A stretch of DNA of 32,227 nucleotides. Origin: Planctomycetaceae bacterium (GTDB taxonomy: Bacteria; Planctomycetota; Planctomycetia; Pirellulales; Pirellulaceae). Position numbers and translations under genes: made by a program. Location: NCBI GenBank assembly GCA_007121535.1, contig SKKK01000420.1, positions 1 through 32,227 on the forward strand. Direction: 5' to 3'. This document shows positions 24,934 through 32,227 of this stretch, piece by piece. Numbering within the stretch: the stretch's first letter is position 1; the number at the start of each line of letters is the position of its first letter. The notes beneath the pieces are model-generated. The model had not been told where the DNA came from and ran no database searches. It was given only the letters and a program-made list of their open reading frames with translations.

Positions 24934-25530
24934 TCATCCGGCCAGTTCGTCCAGGAGCAATCGGATCGCAGCGGCCATCGTCGCAGCCGTCATCGTGGCT
25001 GAATCTTTGCGGGAAGCCAGAACCTGGGAAACATCCAGCGGCAGGTGGATGAAGACGGATCGAGTCGTCAAGGACTTCTGTTCGGCCAGGAAATGCGACA
25101 GGTACAAGGTGGCGTTGCACAGGTAGGTTCCTGCAATGTACGAGACTTGGCACGGTATCCCTGCCTTGCGGAGCTTGGCGGACCACTCGGCCAGCGGCAG
25201 ATCCGAACGATAGGCGACCGCACCTTCCTCGGCCAACTTGAAGAATTCGTCGGGGTGCTGATCCGGTTTCCCCGCGACGTTCAGACCGATGGCCTCCAAT
25301 TCGATCCGACCTCGGCCCGGCGCTTGTCCCATGTGAATCGCAAAGTCGTAGTTGGCGTCCAAATCGCGCGCCAGGCATTCCCGCATAGCCTGAAAATCCA
25401 CGGGATAGCGTCGCGTCGTGACGGTCGGGCGATCGGGAAGATTTCGCGTCAGCTCGATCAGGGTCAGCCAGCTACTGTTTTCATCCCAGGGGCCGTATGC
25501 ATCAAAAGCGGTCAACAGGACACTCGTCAT
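24934..25530 (-). CDS. pcp: Pyroglutamyl-peptidase I (peptidase C15)
   Basis: The protein has 198 residues, cytosolic, slightly shorter than the usual 205-215. The ATG at 25530 has GGGGG about 5 bases upstream. The family pattern is clear from LLTAFDAYGPWDENSSW at the start. The catalytic triad is Glu79 (GRIELEAIGLN), Cys138 (AGTYLCNATLY) and His162 (VFIHLPLD). The enzyme removes N-terminal pyroglutamate from peptides in the cytoplasm. It lies about 70 bases after the upstream membrane-protein gene on the same strand. All three catalytic residues are present, so it should be active. Confidence 0.93.
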   Translation of the reverse strand: MTSVLLTAFDAYGPWDENSSWLTLIELTRNLPDRPTVTTRRYPVDFQAMRECLARDLDANYDFAIHMGQAPGRGRIELEAIGLNVAGKPDQHPDEFFKLAEEGAVAYRSDLPLAEWSAKLRKAGIPCQVSYIAGTYLCNATLYLSHFLAEQKSLTTRSVFIHLPLDVSQVLASRKDSATMTAATMAAAIRLLLDELAG

Positions 25531-25599
25531 CGGATCCCCCGGCCAGAATTCATCAAAAGAGGTTGAACCATTTCCCTATTGATTTCTAGCCGAAAGAAG

Positions 25600-26250
25600 C
25601 TACCGACGCAGCATTTCATTCCACTGAACAACCACTTCCTGGCTGTTTCCGACCAGATTCAGCGTAATAATCCCTACCATCAACACCCCGAACACCAGGA
25701 AACTCAACGCATACGGGTTAGGCGTGCCGACAGATTTTCGCAGCGCCAGGACCAAGGCGATCTCCAAACGACGCCAACCTGCATCGCTTTGTCGAGGCCC
25801 GGACGAGACCAATTGAATGTTCTTTAGCGCCGCAAAAGGTTCGACATGCAATTGGACGTGCAGGCGCGGCAAGACCAGACTGTCCCCCACCCAACGGGCT
25901 TCGCGATCCAGGTCCGTGACGACCTCGCTCAAAACGGCTCGCAATTGATCGACCGAAATGTTGTAGATGACCAATCGGGGGCGCAGCAGCAGGATCACCA
26001 ACGTCAGCGCCAAAGCGTAGGCTCCCAGCAACAATACCCAAATCCACGGACCGAAAATCTGAGCGGCAGCCTCCGGCAGAAACAATTCCATCGGGCCGGC
26101 GACCATCAGACCACTGATGGCCAGCCCCAAAGCAGCGGTGTCCCTGCTGCCTGTCGTCACAAAAGGACGCATGGACAGATTGACCAGCCCCAGGACCATC
26201 AGATAGACAGCCATCGGCGCCAACGCGATAGAAAGGTGAAGTGCATCCAC
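25600..26250 (-). CDS. Small inner-membrane protein of unknown function
   Basis: The protein has 216 residues from a GTG start at 26250 (VDALHLSIALAPMAVY). This start is preferred because the frame upstream, open from a TTG at 26337, is polar and unlike a protein N-terminus; an ATG at 26211 is an alternative. Hydrophobic segments at about 5-25, 40-60 and 68-90 and a C-terminal one (YALSFLVFGVLMVGIITLNLVG) suggest four transmembrane helices. A soluble loop in the middle carries RLVIYNISVDQLRAVLSEV and a run of alternating polar residues. I do not recognise a named family, though the pattern looks conserved in planctomycetes from memory. Function unknown. Confidence 0.72.
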   Translation of the reverse strand: MDALHLSIALAPMAVYLMVLGLVNLSMRPFVTTGSRDTAALGLAISGLMVAGPMELFLPEAAAQIFGPWIWVLLLGAYALALTLVILLLRPRLVIYNISVDQLRAVLSEVVTDLDREARWVGDSLVLPRLHVQLHVEPFAALKNIQLVSSGPRQSDAGWRRLEIALVLALRKSVGTPNPYALSFLVFGVLMVGIITLNLVGNSQEVVVQWNEMLRR

Positions 26251-26424
26251 AGAGCTTACTCGTCCAAATTCTCCGAAAACTGGCTCGGCTGCCCAGTTCC
26301 CATCGTCCTTCCGGTTCCGACCATGGAACGAACTCAATCATGTCCCCCGAATCTTGTGTCGAATTCTAGGGCACACGCCGGGTTCGGTCAACGACACGGC
26401 AAGATGCACCCTGATCGCGGGGGT

Positions 26425-27375
26425 TCAGCGTTGCTCTAGCGGTGCAACATCAACGTCCAACGTGCCCGATGCGTTGACCAGCAAACGATGGTCGTCGGCG
26501 ACGATTTCGGATTCCCATCGATGACGACTTCGCGAACGAACCAATCGACCCGCAGCGTTATCGAAATAAAGCGTCCCGGAATCCTGCTGCGAGTCGGTCG
26601 GGTGTGCGTCATCGAACCATCCCGCTTCGCTTTCCTTGCGTTGCCGGCTTGTGTGGCGCGAAATCCGTTCCAACTCGCGACCCTGTTCGACGATCGTGCC
26701 CAGGTATTCGAAACGATCGACCAGCGTGATGGGCCCCAACGGCGTTTGCAGAGTCCGCACTTCCTGCCAGCGATCGCCGAGCACGACGGGCTCGTCCGGC
26801 AACGGCCCCAAGGCCTGGTGCAACATCTGTCGCATGCCGTCACGTGTCAACAAATGCTTCCACCGTCCGGCTACGGGCACGTCGGCCAGTCGCCGATCCG
26901 TATCGGCGGCCAGTCGCACGTCTTGGATCTGCCCGCGTGTGTTCAGTCCGATCGTGACTCGGCTGCCGATCAAGGTGCGAATCGTGTCAGCCAACTCACG
27001 CAACTCCGGCGGCGACGGATCCGACGAGTCGGAGTCGAAATCCCACCTGCGACCATCAACCTCGGTGGACTGAAGAATGAGCCTTTCGATCGTCTGTTCG
27101 ATGGCGATGTCGTTTGGCTCGTCCTCATCGGTCAATCTCCAATGCAATTCGATCGCCGTCAGCATGGACATGGCCGATGGTTTCTGGTTCGATCGTATCT
27201 CGGTCCGTATCCGATGGACCATCCGCACTCGCAGGGATTCCTGCGGATCAGCACGCCACGCGATCGTCTTTCCAGCCGACTGGGCGGCCAAGGTCGCGGC
27301 CAGCCCCGACCAACAAGCGATCGCGATCAGCAATCTTCCAACGTTTTCGCATTTTTCACTCGGAGCCAGTCCCAT
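26425..27375 (-). CDS. Secreted DUF6263-like protein of unknown function
   Basis: The protein has 316 residues from the ATG at 27375, with GAGG about 10 bases upstream. The longer open frame (to 27531) adds a segment without ribosome site or signal character and was rejected. A signal peptide (LLIAIACWSGLAATLAAQSAG) precedes a beta-rich body. That body includes TAIELHWRLTDEDEPNDIAIEQTIERL, GSRVTIGLNTRGQIQDVRLA, a PLPDEPVVLGDRWQEV segment, TLVDRFEYLGTI and a closing LLVNASGTLDVDV. The DRW and FEYLGT elements are those I associate with the DUF6263 family, but this is from memory. It is divergent from the sulfatase gene. No function can be assigned. Confidence 0.75.
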   Translation of the reverse strand: MGLAPSEKCENVGRLLIAIACWSGLAATLAAQSAGKTIAWRADPQESLRVRMVHRIRTEIRSNQKPSAMSMLTAIELHWRLTDEDEPNDIAIEQTIERLILQSTEVDGRRWDFDSDSSDPSPPELRELADTIRTLIGSRVTIGLNTRGQIQDVRLAADTDRRLADVPVAGRWKHLLTRDGMRQMLHQALGPLPDEPVVLGDRWQEVRTLQTPLGPITLVDRFEYLGTIVEQGRELERISRHTSRQRKESEAGWFDDAHPTDSQQDSGTLYFDNAAGRLVRSRSRHRWESEIVADDHRLLVNASGTLDVDVAPLEQR

Positions 27376-27691
27376 TTTTTCATAGCCTCGTTGCGTACCA
27401 TCCAACCCAATTTTACACGGTATTGTTTCTCCGCTCGTGAAACCACCGTTTCTTTCGTGATAGGACATGCGGACCGGTTTGACAATCCGTTGAAGTGTTC
27501 CGAGGGTTGACCGACAAGCGGCCACCGACAATACTCTTTCGAAGGCAGCAGGTGCTGCGTACCCCGAACTTGGTCAACAATCATTTCCCGAATGGCATTT
27601 CCCGAATGGCATTTCCCGAATGGCATTTCCCGAATGGCATTTCCCGAATGGCCACCCGACAGAAATCCCCACCGAAACGATGGAGACAACC
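27376..27691. promoter_or_regulatory. Divergent intergenic region upstream of sulfatase
   Basis: About 316 bases between two divergent genes should contain both promoters. No gene is supported: the open frames on either strand arise largely from the tandem repeat inside it. The sulfatase ribosome site GGAG is at its right end (27682-27685). No confident -35/-10 pair was identified. Confidence 0.5.
27582..27651. repeat. Five perfect tandem copies of a 14-bp unit
   Basis: The unit CATTTCCCGAATGG is repeated five times without change at 27582, 27596, 27610, 27624 and 27638. Each unit holds a small inverted repeat (CATT/AATG around TCCCG). The array ends about 40 bases before the sulfatase start. 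Because the unit is not a multiple of three, it is not a protein repeat. Confidence 0.95.
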
Positions 27692-30043
27692 ATGATACGA
27701 GCTTGGCAGCTTCATGAGAGAAAGCAAACCGTTTCCCGACAGGTTTCCCATGGGGTCGCTGTTGTGATGCTGGCCGTTTTGGGGTGGTTCGCGTGCATGG
27801 CTTGTGCACCGCTTCAGGCCTCGCCGACGGTTGCGAGTCCAAACGTACCGAACGTGATGCTGATCCTAGCGGATGATTTGGGGTTTTCCGATCTGGGCTG
27901 CTATGGCGGCGAAATCGCCACGCCGCACCTGGATCAATTGGCAGCCGAAGGCCTGCGTTTCACCCAAGGCTACAATACGTCCCGTTGTTGGCCGACGCGA
28001 GCCGTTTTGCTGACCGGCTTCTACGCTCAACAAGTTCGCCGCGACACGCTGCCCGGCGTATCACCGGCCGGCGGTCAAGGCGTACGACCGGACTGGGCGC
28101 CGTTGCTGCCCGAGATGCTGCGCCCGCTGGGATTTCGCTCCTATCATTCCGGCAAGTGGCACATCGACGGGCGACCGTTGGAGAACGGGTTCGATCGTGC
28201 TTACACATTAGACGATCAAGACAGGTATTTCTCCCCTCAACGGCACCGTGAAGATGACCAGCCGTTACCGCCGGTCGATGAGGACAGCGGTTACTACGCC
28301 ACGGTGGCCATTGTCGATCATGCGATTCGTTGCCTTCAAGAGCACGCCGAGCAATACGCGGATCAGCCCTTCTTCCACTATGTCTGCTTCACCGCTCCGC
28401 ATTTTCCGCTTCATGCCCCTCAGGAAGACATCGACCGTTACCGCGACGTGTACCACGTGGGTTGGGACGAGATTCAAGCTCGGCGAGGTCGACGGCTGAA
28501 AGAATTGGGGGTTGTCCAACATGATCCGCCCGCCATGGAACGCGAGGTAGGCCCGCCCTACGATTTCCCCAAGACCCGGGACTTGTTGGGACCGGGCGAA
28601 GTGTTCCGACCGATTCCCTGGAGTGAACTGACCGAACAGCAACGGCTGTTTCAAGCGGAAAAGATGGCGATCCACGCGGCCATGATCGATCGCATGGATC
28701 GCGAGATCGGTCGGCTGATCCAGCAATTGAAGCAGATGGATGTGTTTGCAAACACGCTGATCCTGTTCGCTTCGGACAACGGCGCCAGTGCCGAGATCAT
28801 GGTTCGCGGCGATGGGCACGATCCGCATGCCGCCCCGGGTTCTGCCTCAACGTACCTGTGCTTGGGGCCGGGTTGGTCCAGTGCTTCCAATACCCCGTTG
28901 CGCCGACACAAGACGTGGGTGCATGAAGGCGGCCCGGCGACGCCGCTGGTGGTGCACTGGCCAGCCGGGATCGCGGCTCGAGGAGAACTGCGACATGACC
29001 CCACGCACATGATCGATTTCGTGCCTACCGTGCTGGAACTGGTCGGATCGAAGCATCCCGAAACCTGGAACGATCAACCGGTGCCCACGCCGCCGGGTCG
29101 TAGCTTGGTACCGGCGCTGGCCCGGGATGGAGCGGTCCGGCACGAATATCTCTGGTGGCTGCACAACGGTCATCGCGCACTTCGCATCGGCGACTGGAAA
29201 CTGGTCGCCGATCGCGACGATTCGTGGGAGCTGTACGATCTGGCCGTCGATCGCGGCGAAACAAACAACTTGGCTGCCGAGCATCCGGAACGGATGGCTG
29301 AAATGGCCGCGTTCTGGCAGGCCAGGGCGGATGAATTCCGTGAGCTGGCGCTGGCCGACCTACCGCCAAAACAGAAGCCCAAGCCTGGGACGCCCCAAAC
29401 TGCGAAGAAGAAGACCAGCCAACGCAACGCGGACGATGCAGGATTCGTGACGCTGTTCGATGGCCGAAATCTGGATGCCTGGCAAAAATCGGCGACGGCC
29501 CAGTGGAAGATCGACGATGGAATGATCGCCTTGGAACGTACCGATGGCGGCCTGAATAACGATGATTATCTCTGGACCAAAGAACGTTATTCCGATTTCG
29601 TGTTGGAATTGGAATTCAAGACGGCCGAAGGTTACTGCAACAGCGGGGTGTTCTTCCGCACCGACGATCTGGACGATCCTGTGAATACCGGGATCGAAAT
29701 GCAAGTCACCAATTCGTACGGGCGTCCGCTCAGCCGAGGCGGTACGGCCGGCGCCATCTACGATTTCCAGGCGCCCACAAAGAATACCGTCCGACCGCCC
29801 GGCCAGTGGAACCAGGCTCGATTGACGGTGGTCGGAAGTCGAATCCAGGTCGAATTGAACGGTGAAAGCATCCTGGAAATGGACATCGACCAGTGGACCG
29901 AGGCCGGTACGAATCCCGACGGCACCTCCAACTCGTTCGATCGCCCGTTGAGAGACTTCCCCCGCAAAGGCCATATCGGATTGCAGGATCACGGGCGCCC
30001 GATCTGGTATCGGAACATTCGTGTCAAGCGGCTCGATCCCTAG
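27692..30043 (+). CDS. Sulfatase fused to C-terminal DUF1080 (3-keto-disaccharide hydrolase-like) domain
   Basis: The protein has 783 residues. The ATG at 27692 is chosen because GGAG lies 6 bases upstream; the frame is open further upstream only through the repeat array. A hydrophobic signal segment (VAVVMLAVLGWFACMACAPLQA) is followed by the sulfatase domain. This has metal-binding ADDLGFSDLGCYGG (Asp61, Asp62) and the formylglycine site Cys99 in SRCWPTRAVLLTG (CxPxR form, with Thr in place of the common Ser). It also has SGKWH and SDNGAS. A lysine-rich linker (about 560-580) leads to a DUF1080 jelly-roll (about 583-780; FVTLFDGRNLDAW, GYCNSGVFFR, GHIGLQDHGRPIWYRNI). It probably desulfates a glycan outside the cytoplasm while the C-terminal domain binds or cleaves sugar. 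It needs a formylglycine-generating enzyme, which is not in the window. Confidence 0.93.
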   Translation: MIRAWQLHERKQTVSRQVSHGVAVVMLAVLGWFACMACAPLQASPTVASPNVPNVMLILADDLGFSDLGCYGGEIATPHLDQLAAEGLRFTQGYNTSRCWPTRAVLLTGFYAQQVRRDTLPGVSPAGGQGVRPDWAPLLPEMLRPLGFRSYHSGKWHIDGRPLENGFDRAYTLDDQDRYFSPQRHREDDQPLPPVDEDSGYYATVAIVDHAIRCLQEHAEQYADQPFFHYVCFTAPHFPLHAPQEDIDRYRDVYHVGWDEIQARRGRRLKELGVVQHDPPAMEREVGPPYDFPKTRDLLGPGEVFRPIPWSELTEQQRLFQAEKMAIHAAMIDRMDREIGRLIQQLKQMDVFANTLILFASDNGASAEIMVRGDGHDPHAAPGSASTYLCLGPGWSSASNTPLRRHKTWVHEGGPATPLVVHWPAGIAARGELRHDPTHMIDFVPTVLELVGSKHPETWNDQPVPTPPGRSLVPALARDGAVRHEYLWWLHNGHRALRIGDWKLVADRDDSWELYDLAVDRGETNNLAAEHPERMAEMAAFWQARADEFRELALADLPPKQKPKPGTPQTAKKKTSQRNADDAGFVTLFDGRNLDAWQKSATAQWKIDDGMIALERTDGGLNNDDYLWTKERYSDFVLELEFKTAEGYCNSGVFFRTDDLDDPVNTGIEMQVTNSYGRPLSRGGTAGAIYDFQAPTKNTVRPPGQWNQARLTVVGSRIQVELNGESILEMDIDQWTEAGTNPDGTSNSFDRPLRDFPRKGHIGLQDHGRPIWYRNIRVKRLDP

Positions 30044-30393
30044 TGCGTTGTCTAGGCGAAAAATGCGGATTGTGAGCGGCACGGCGCTAGCCGCCGGTTC
30101 TGGACGCCACCGGCGGCTAGTCCCGCTGAACCAAAACACCGTTGGCAAATATTTCGGCGATTCGGGGAATATTTTGGACTCACGGCAGATCATATAAGAA
30201 ATGGCGGTACTGTCTTTCGCGTTTTTCCAGCCCACAGACAGTCCGAATGGCGAATGATCTCCCTTCCCTTTTGGAGGCGGTAATCTGGCGGGGATGGGAG
30301 ACCTACGGTCGCCCGTTTCGTCCAGGTCTGATACCCGCGCCGAACTGTGGCGAGAGCGAAACTGTCCCCTTTTTGCGCACGAACGAGGTGGTC
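30044..30393. other. Intergenic region between sulfatase and lipoprotein genes
   Basis: This stretch of 350 bases has no supported gene; the lipoprotein frame is open through part of it, but without ribosome site or signal character. It contains a strong hairpin (30087-30120). TTGGAC (30174) and TATAAG (30193) are present but only 13 bases apart, too close for a standard sigma70 promoter. Confidence 0.5.
30087..30120. repeat. 12-bp palindrome (CTAGCCGCCGGT / ACCGGCGGCTAG)
   Basis: A perfect 12-base stem (30087-30098 with 30109-30120) surrounds a 10-base loop, 43 bases after the sulfatase stop. It may act as a rho-independent-like barrier, but no T-run follows. It more likely belongs to a dispersed REP-like family in this genome. 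Confidence 0.75.
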
Positions 30394-31767
30394 ATGTCTC
30401 GGATCATTCTTTTCACGGCCGCGATGGGCAGCCTGCTGTTGGTCGGGTGCTCACATACCGCTTATGTCTTGGAATTGACACCGGAGGAAACGGGCGTCCA
30501 TCGAAAACTGACGGTCTGGCGAGCGACGGGACCGACGAGCGATCCAAGCGAGATCCGCTCGATCGAGGCCGAGCAGCGGGAGCACTTACAGCAAATCTAC
30601 GGTCCGGCGAAATCGATCGAAGACGGAAAATACGCTTTCGAAGGCCGGTTTTCCCAGACGATGCCGGCCGACATCGGCGGCTACGGACGTTGGGTGCGAT
30701 ACGAATCGCCGCTGGGCAACGTCATCGGCTACAGCGAACGTTTTCGTGGTTCGGATGACCTGCACCAAGAACTGACGGATCGGCACGTCGAGCTGGATCG
30801 GTTGATCGATCTGACGATCGCTTGGTTTCGTTACGAAATGGAGGGCGATCCGCACCAGGACCGTGTCGAGCAGTTTCTGGACGAAGAACTGCGACACGAT
30901 CTGAAAAATTTGGTCATTTACGTGTGGATGCACACGATCGTCGCCGACCGACCCGACGCCGGAGCCGAGGAAATCGGTTTCCGGCTGTTGCAATTCTTCG
31001 AGGAACGCGATTACTGGCACCCGGCCGACCTGCCGCGATGGCGGAGCGCCATCGTTTCCGCACAGGGTGACTCGCAGGACCAGTGGTTGCTGCAGGCTGT
31101 GCAACGTACCCTGGCCAGAAAGATCGGCATCCCTGACGATCAACCCATCCCGGAAGGCTTGGCCTTTTTGGGGGACGCCAAGCAAATCGAGCGATCGGCG
31201 GAAGCCTTTTTCCGTCAGACCGACGAATACCGTCAAATCTATGAACGTTGGCGTCAGGAGCATCCTGACAAGCCGGAATCGGATGCGCCCGCAGCGACCG
31301 ATTCCGTCGTTGGTGATTCGGCGGTTCCCATCTTTTTTATACCAGGATGGCCACCGGACGGTCCCCATTATCTGGAAGTCCGGCTGAACCTGCCCAACGA
31401 ACCTTACCAGACCAACGGCCGCTGGGATGCCCAAGCCGGACAGGTTCTTTGGGAGCACCGCCTGGATGATGGTCCGCTACCGCGCTTTGCGTATGCCGTT
31501 TGGAGCGAGCCGAACGCGGCGGAGCAGCGAGACCGCTTTGGCCGCACGCTGCTGAAGGGCGCCCCGTTGGTCCGCTACGTGATGTGGTATCAGGCGCTGG
31601 ACGACAAAGATAAACGAGCTTGGGATGCCTTCATCCAGGCCGGCGTTGCGGGTCCGCAGTTGCGAGCCCGGCTCGAGTTATTCCGCTTTCCGCAAGAGGA
31701 CGAAGACTCCGCCCCCCTGTCCGACATCCCACGCACACTGCTGCTGGACGCCATGGATGCCGACTAG
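30394..31767 (+). CDS. Lipoprotein of unknown function
   Basis: The protein has 457 residues from the ATG at 30394, with GAGGTG about 5 bases upstream; the open frame starting at 30142 was rejected because this start alone gives a signal peptide. MSRIILFTAAMGSLLLVGCSH ends in a lipobox (LVGC, Cys19), so the protein should be lipid-anchored. The body is mostly alpha-helical and charged, with no family I recognise. Segments include GGYGRWVRYESPLGNVIGYSERF, a helical stretch around EVQFLDEELRHDLKNLVIYVWM, and a C-terminal EVRLNLPNEPYQTNGRWDAQAGQVLWEHRL that suggests a second, beta-rich domain. An acidic tail closes it. The gene stands alone on the plus strand, about 350 bases after the sulfatase. 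Confidence 0.82.
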   Translation: MSRIILFTAAMGSLLLVGCSHTAYVLELTPEETGVHRKLTVWRATGPTSDPSEIRSIEAEQREHLQQIYGPAKSIEDGKYAFEGRFSQTMPADIGGYGRWVRYESPLGNVIGYSERFRGSDDLHQELTDRHVELDRLIDLTIAWFRYEMEGDPHQDRVEQFLDEELRHDLKNLVIYVWMHTIVADRPDAGAEEIGFRLLQFFEERDYWHPADLPRWRSAIVSAQGDSQDQWLLQAVQRTLARKIGIPDDQPIPEGLAFLGDAKQIERSAEAFFRQTDEYRQIYERWRQEHPDKPESDAPAATDSVVGDSAVPIFFIPGWPPDGPHYLEVRLNLPNEPYQTNGRWDAQAGQVLWEHRLDDGPLPRFAYAVWSEPNAAEQRDRFGRTLLKGAPLVRYVMWYQALDDKDKRAWDAFIQAGVAGPQLRARLELFRFPQEDEDSAPLSDIPRTLLLDAMDAD

Positions 31768-31967
31768 ACCGGTGAAGAAGCCTGTCACCCACTAAGCACC
31801 CGGCCAGATACATCTTGTTGGAATCGGCCGAAAGGGCTCGCGGGCGAAAGGGCTCGGGAGTGGCGTGTTCAATTTGTCGCATTCTGGCCTGATTTCGCGT
31901 TTCCTCGCATACCCGTTTCCGTTCCGTGACAGGTTGCCCTGAATACCTCTCTCCGCTTTCTGGCTCA

Positions 31968-32007
31968 CCACCGGTCCCGCACCGGTGGGAGCCCGGTTTG
32001 GAAACTA
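31968..32007 (+). repeat. CCACCGGT hairpin repeat, copy 1
   Basis: CCACCGGT (31968-31975), loop CCCGC, ACCGGTGG (31981-31988), then a conserved tail GGAGCCCGGTTTGGAAACTA. Confidence 0.85.
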
Positions 32008-32054
32008 TCGCGCCCCCCATCTTTTCTCTCTTTCCCCCTCTTCTCTCTGGCTCC

Positions 32055-32094
32055 CCACCGGTCCTGTACCGGTGGGAGCTCGGTTTGGAAACTA
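32055..32094 (+). repeat. CCACCGGT hairpin repeat, copy 2
   Basis: CCACCGGT (32055-32062), loop CCTGT, ACCGGTGG (32068-32075), then nearly the same tail (GAGCTCGGTTTGGAAACTA). It is 87 bases from copy 1 in the same orientation. Confidence 0.85.
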
Positions 32095-32191
32095 AGCAGC
32101 CCAGCGCCATCTTTTCCTTCTTCCCTTTGGCCCAACAGCGACCCTGCGCCGGTGGCGGGCGGAATGCGGTGGCGCGAGGCCGGCGTAGTTG

Positions 32192-32227
32192 CCAAACCTC
32201 GCCTCCACCGGTGCAGGACCGGTGGGG
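32192..32227 (-). repeat. CCACCGGT hairpin repeat, copy 3 (inverted)
   Basis: CCACCGGT (32205-32212), loop GCAGG, ACCGGTGG (32218-32225). Here the tail (CCAAACCTCGCCT) precedes the hairpin, so this copy is in opposite orientation to the first two and runs to the window edge. Confidence 0.85.

Larger units (their letters stand above)
31768..32227. other. Non-coding region with palindromic repeats at right edge
   Basis: This 460-base stretch has no convincing gene; open frames on the minus strand are repetitive and made from the hairpin repeats. It holds three CCACCGGT hairpins, C/T-rich spacers (TCTTTTCTCTCTTTCC) and a 12-base direct repeat CGAAAGGGCTCG at 31829 and 31845. Confidence 0.6.

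Noticed and set aside
27582-27651. CRISPR array
   Set aside because: The 14-base units abut with no spacers and no cas genes are present.
30174-30198. Promoter TTGGAC/TATAAG before the lipoprotein gene
   Set aside because: Spacing of 13 bases is too short for a standard promoter.

Overview
The window looks like chromosomal DNA of a planctomycete, probably of the Pirellulaceae type. The evidence is moderate to high GC, long exported proteins built from beta-propellers and c-type cytochrome domains, a sulfatase fused to DUF1080, a CE15 esterase, a CRTAC1-like FG-GAP protein and many short palindromic intergenic repeats. This assignment is inferred from gene families; there is no rRNA or tRNA gene here to confirm it.

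Layout. (1) 1-9690, minus strand: a tightly packed operon of six genes encoding mostly exported proteins, read from 9690 toward the left edge. In order they are a TolB-like propeller with two c-type haem sites (hydrazine-synthase-alpha-like), an FG-GAP/ASPIC (CRTAC1-like) protein, a deca-haem fusion (two tetrahaem modules, a YVTN propeller and a MauG-like dihaem domain), a 'regulator propeller' protein, an orphan Leu/Ile/Val-type periplasmic binding protein, and a LamG-like fragment cut by the edge. (2) 9691-10111: a relatively AT-rich divergent promoter region. (3) 10112-12811, plus strand: recA and a two-PDZ HtrA-type protease. (4) 13112-24442, minus strand: a membrane protein, an exported CinA-like protein, a lactonase-fold propeller, a fumarylacetoacetate-hydrolase-family enzyme, a CE15 glucuronoyl esterase, a PQQ-like propeller, an acyl-CoA ligase and a GH32 fructan hydrolase. 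(5) 24934-27375, minus strand: pyroglutamyl peptidase, a small membrane protein and a secreted protein of unknown role. (6) 27692-31767, plus strand: a sulfatase-DUF1080 fusion and a lipoprotein. (7) 31768-32227: non-coding, with three copies of a CCACCGGT hairpin.

The most interesting region is the left operon. Its first and third genes together carry all three module types of anammox hydrazine synthase: a six-bladed-type propeller with two haems (alpha), a seven-bladed-type propeller (beta) and a MauG/peroxidase-like dihaem domain (gamma). Here beta-like and gamma-like modules are fused to each other and to an extra N-terminal octahaem wire. I do not claim hydrazine synthesis; the Tyr that I recall ligating the special alpha haem appears to be Glu here. 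The operon looks like an uncharacterised periplasmic redox complex with associated propeller and ligand-binding proteins. The GH32, CE15, sulfatase and DUF1080 enzymes fit an organism feeding on sulfated or plant/algal polysaccharides.
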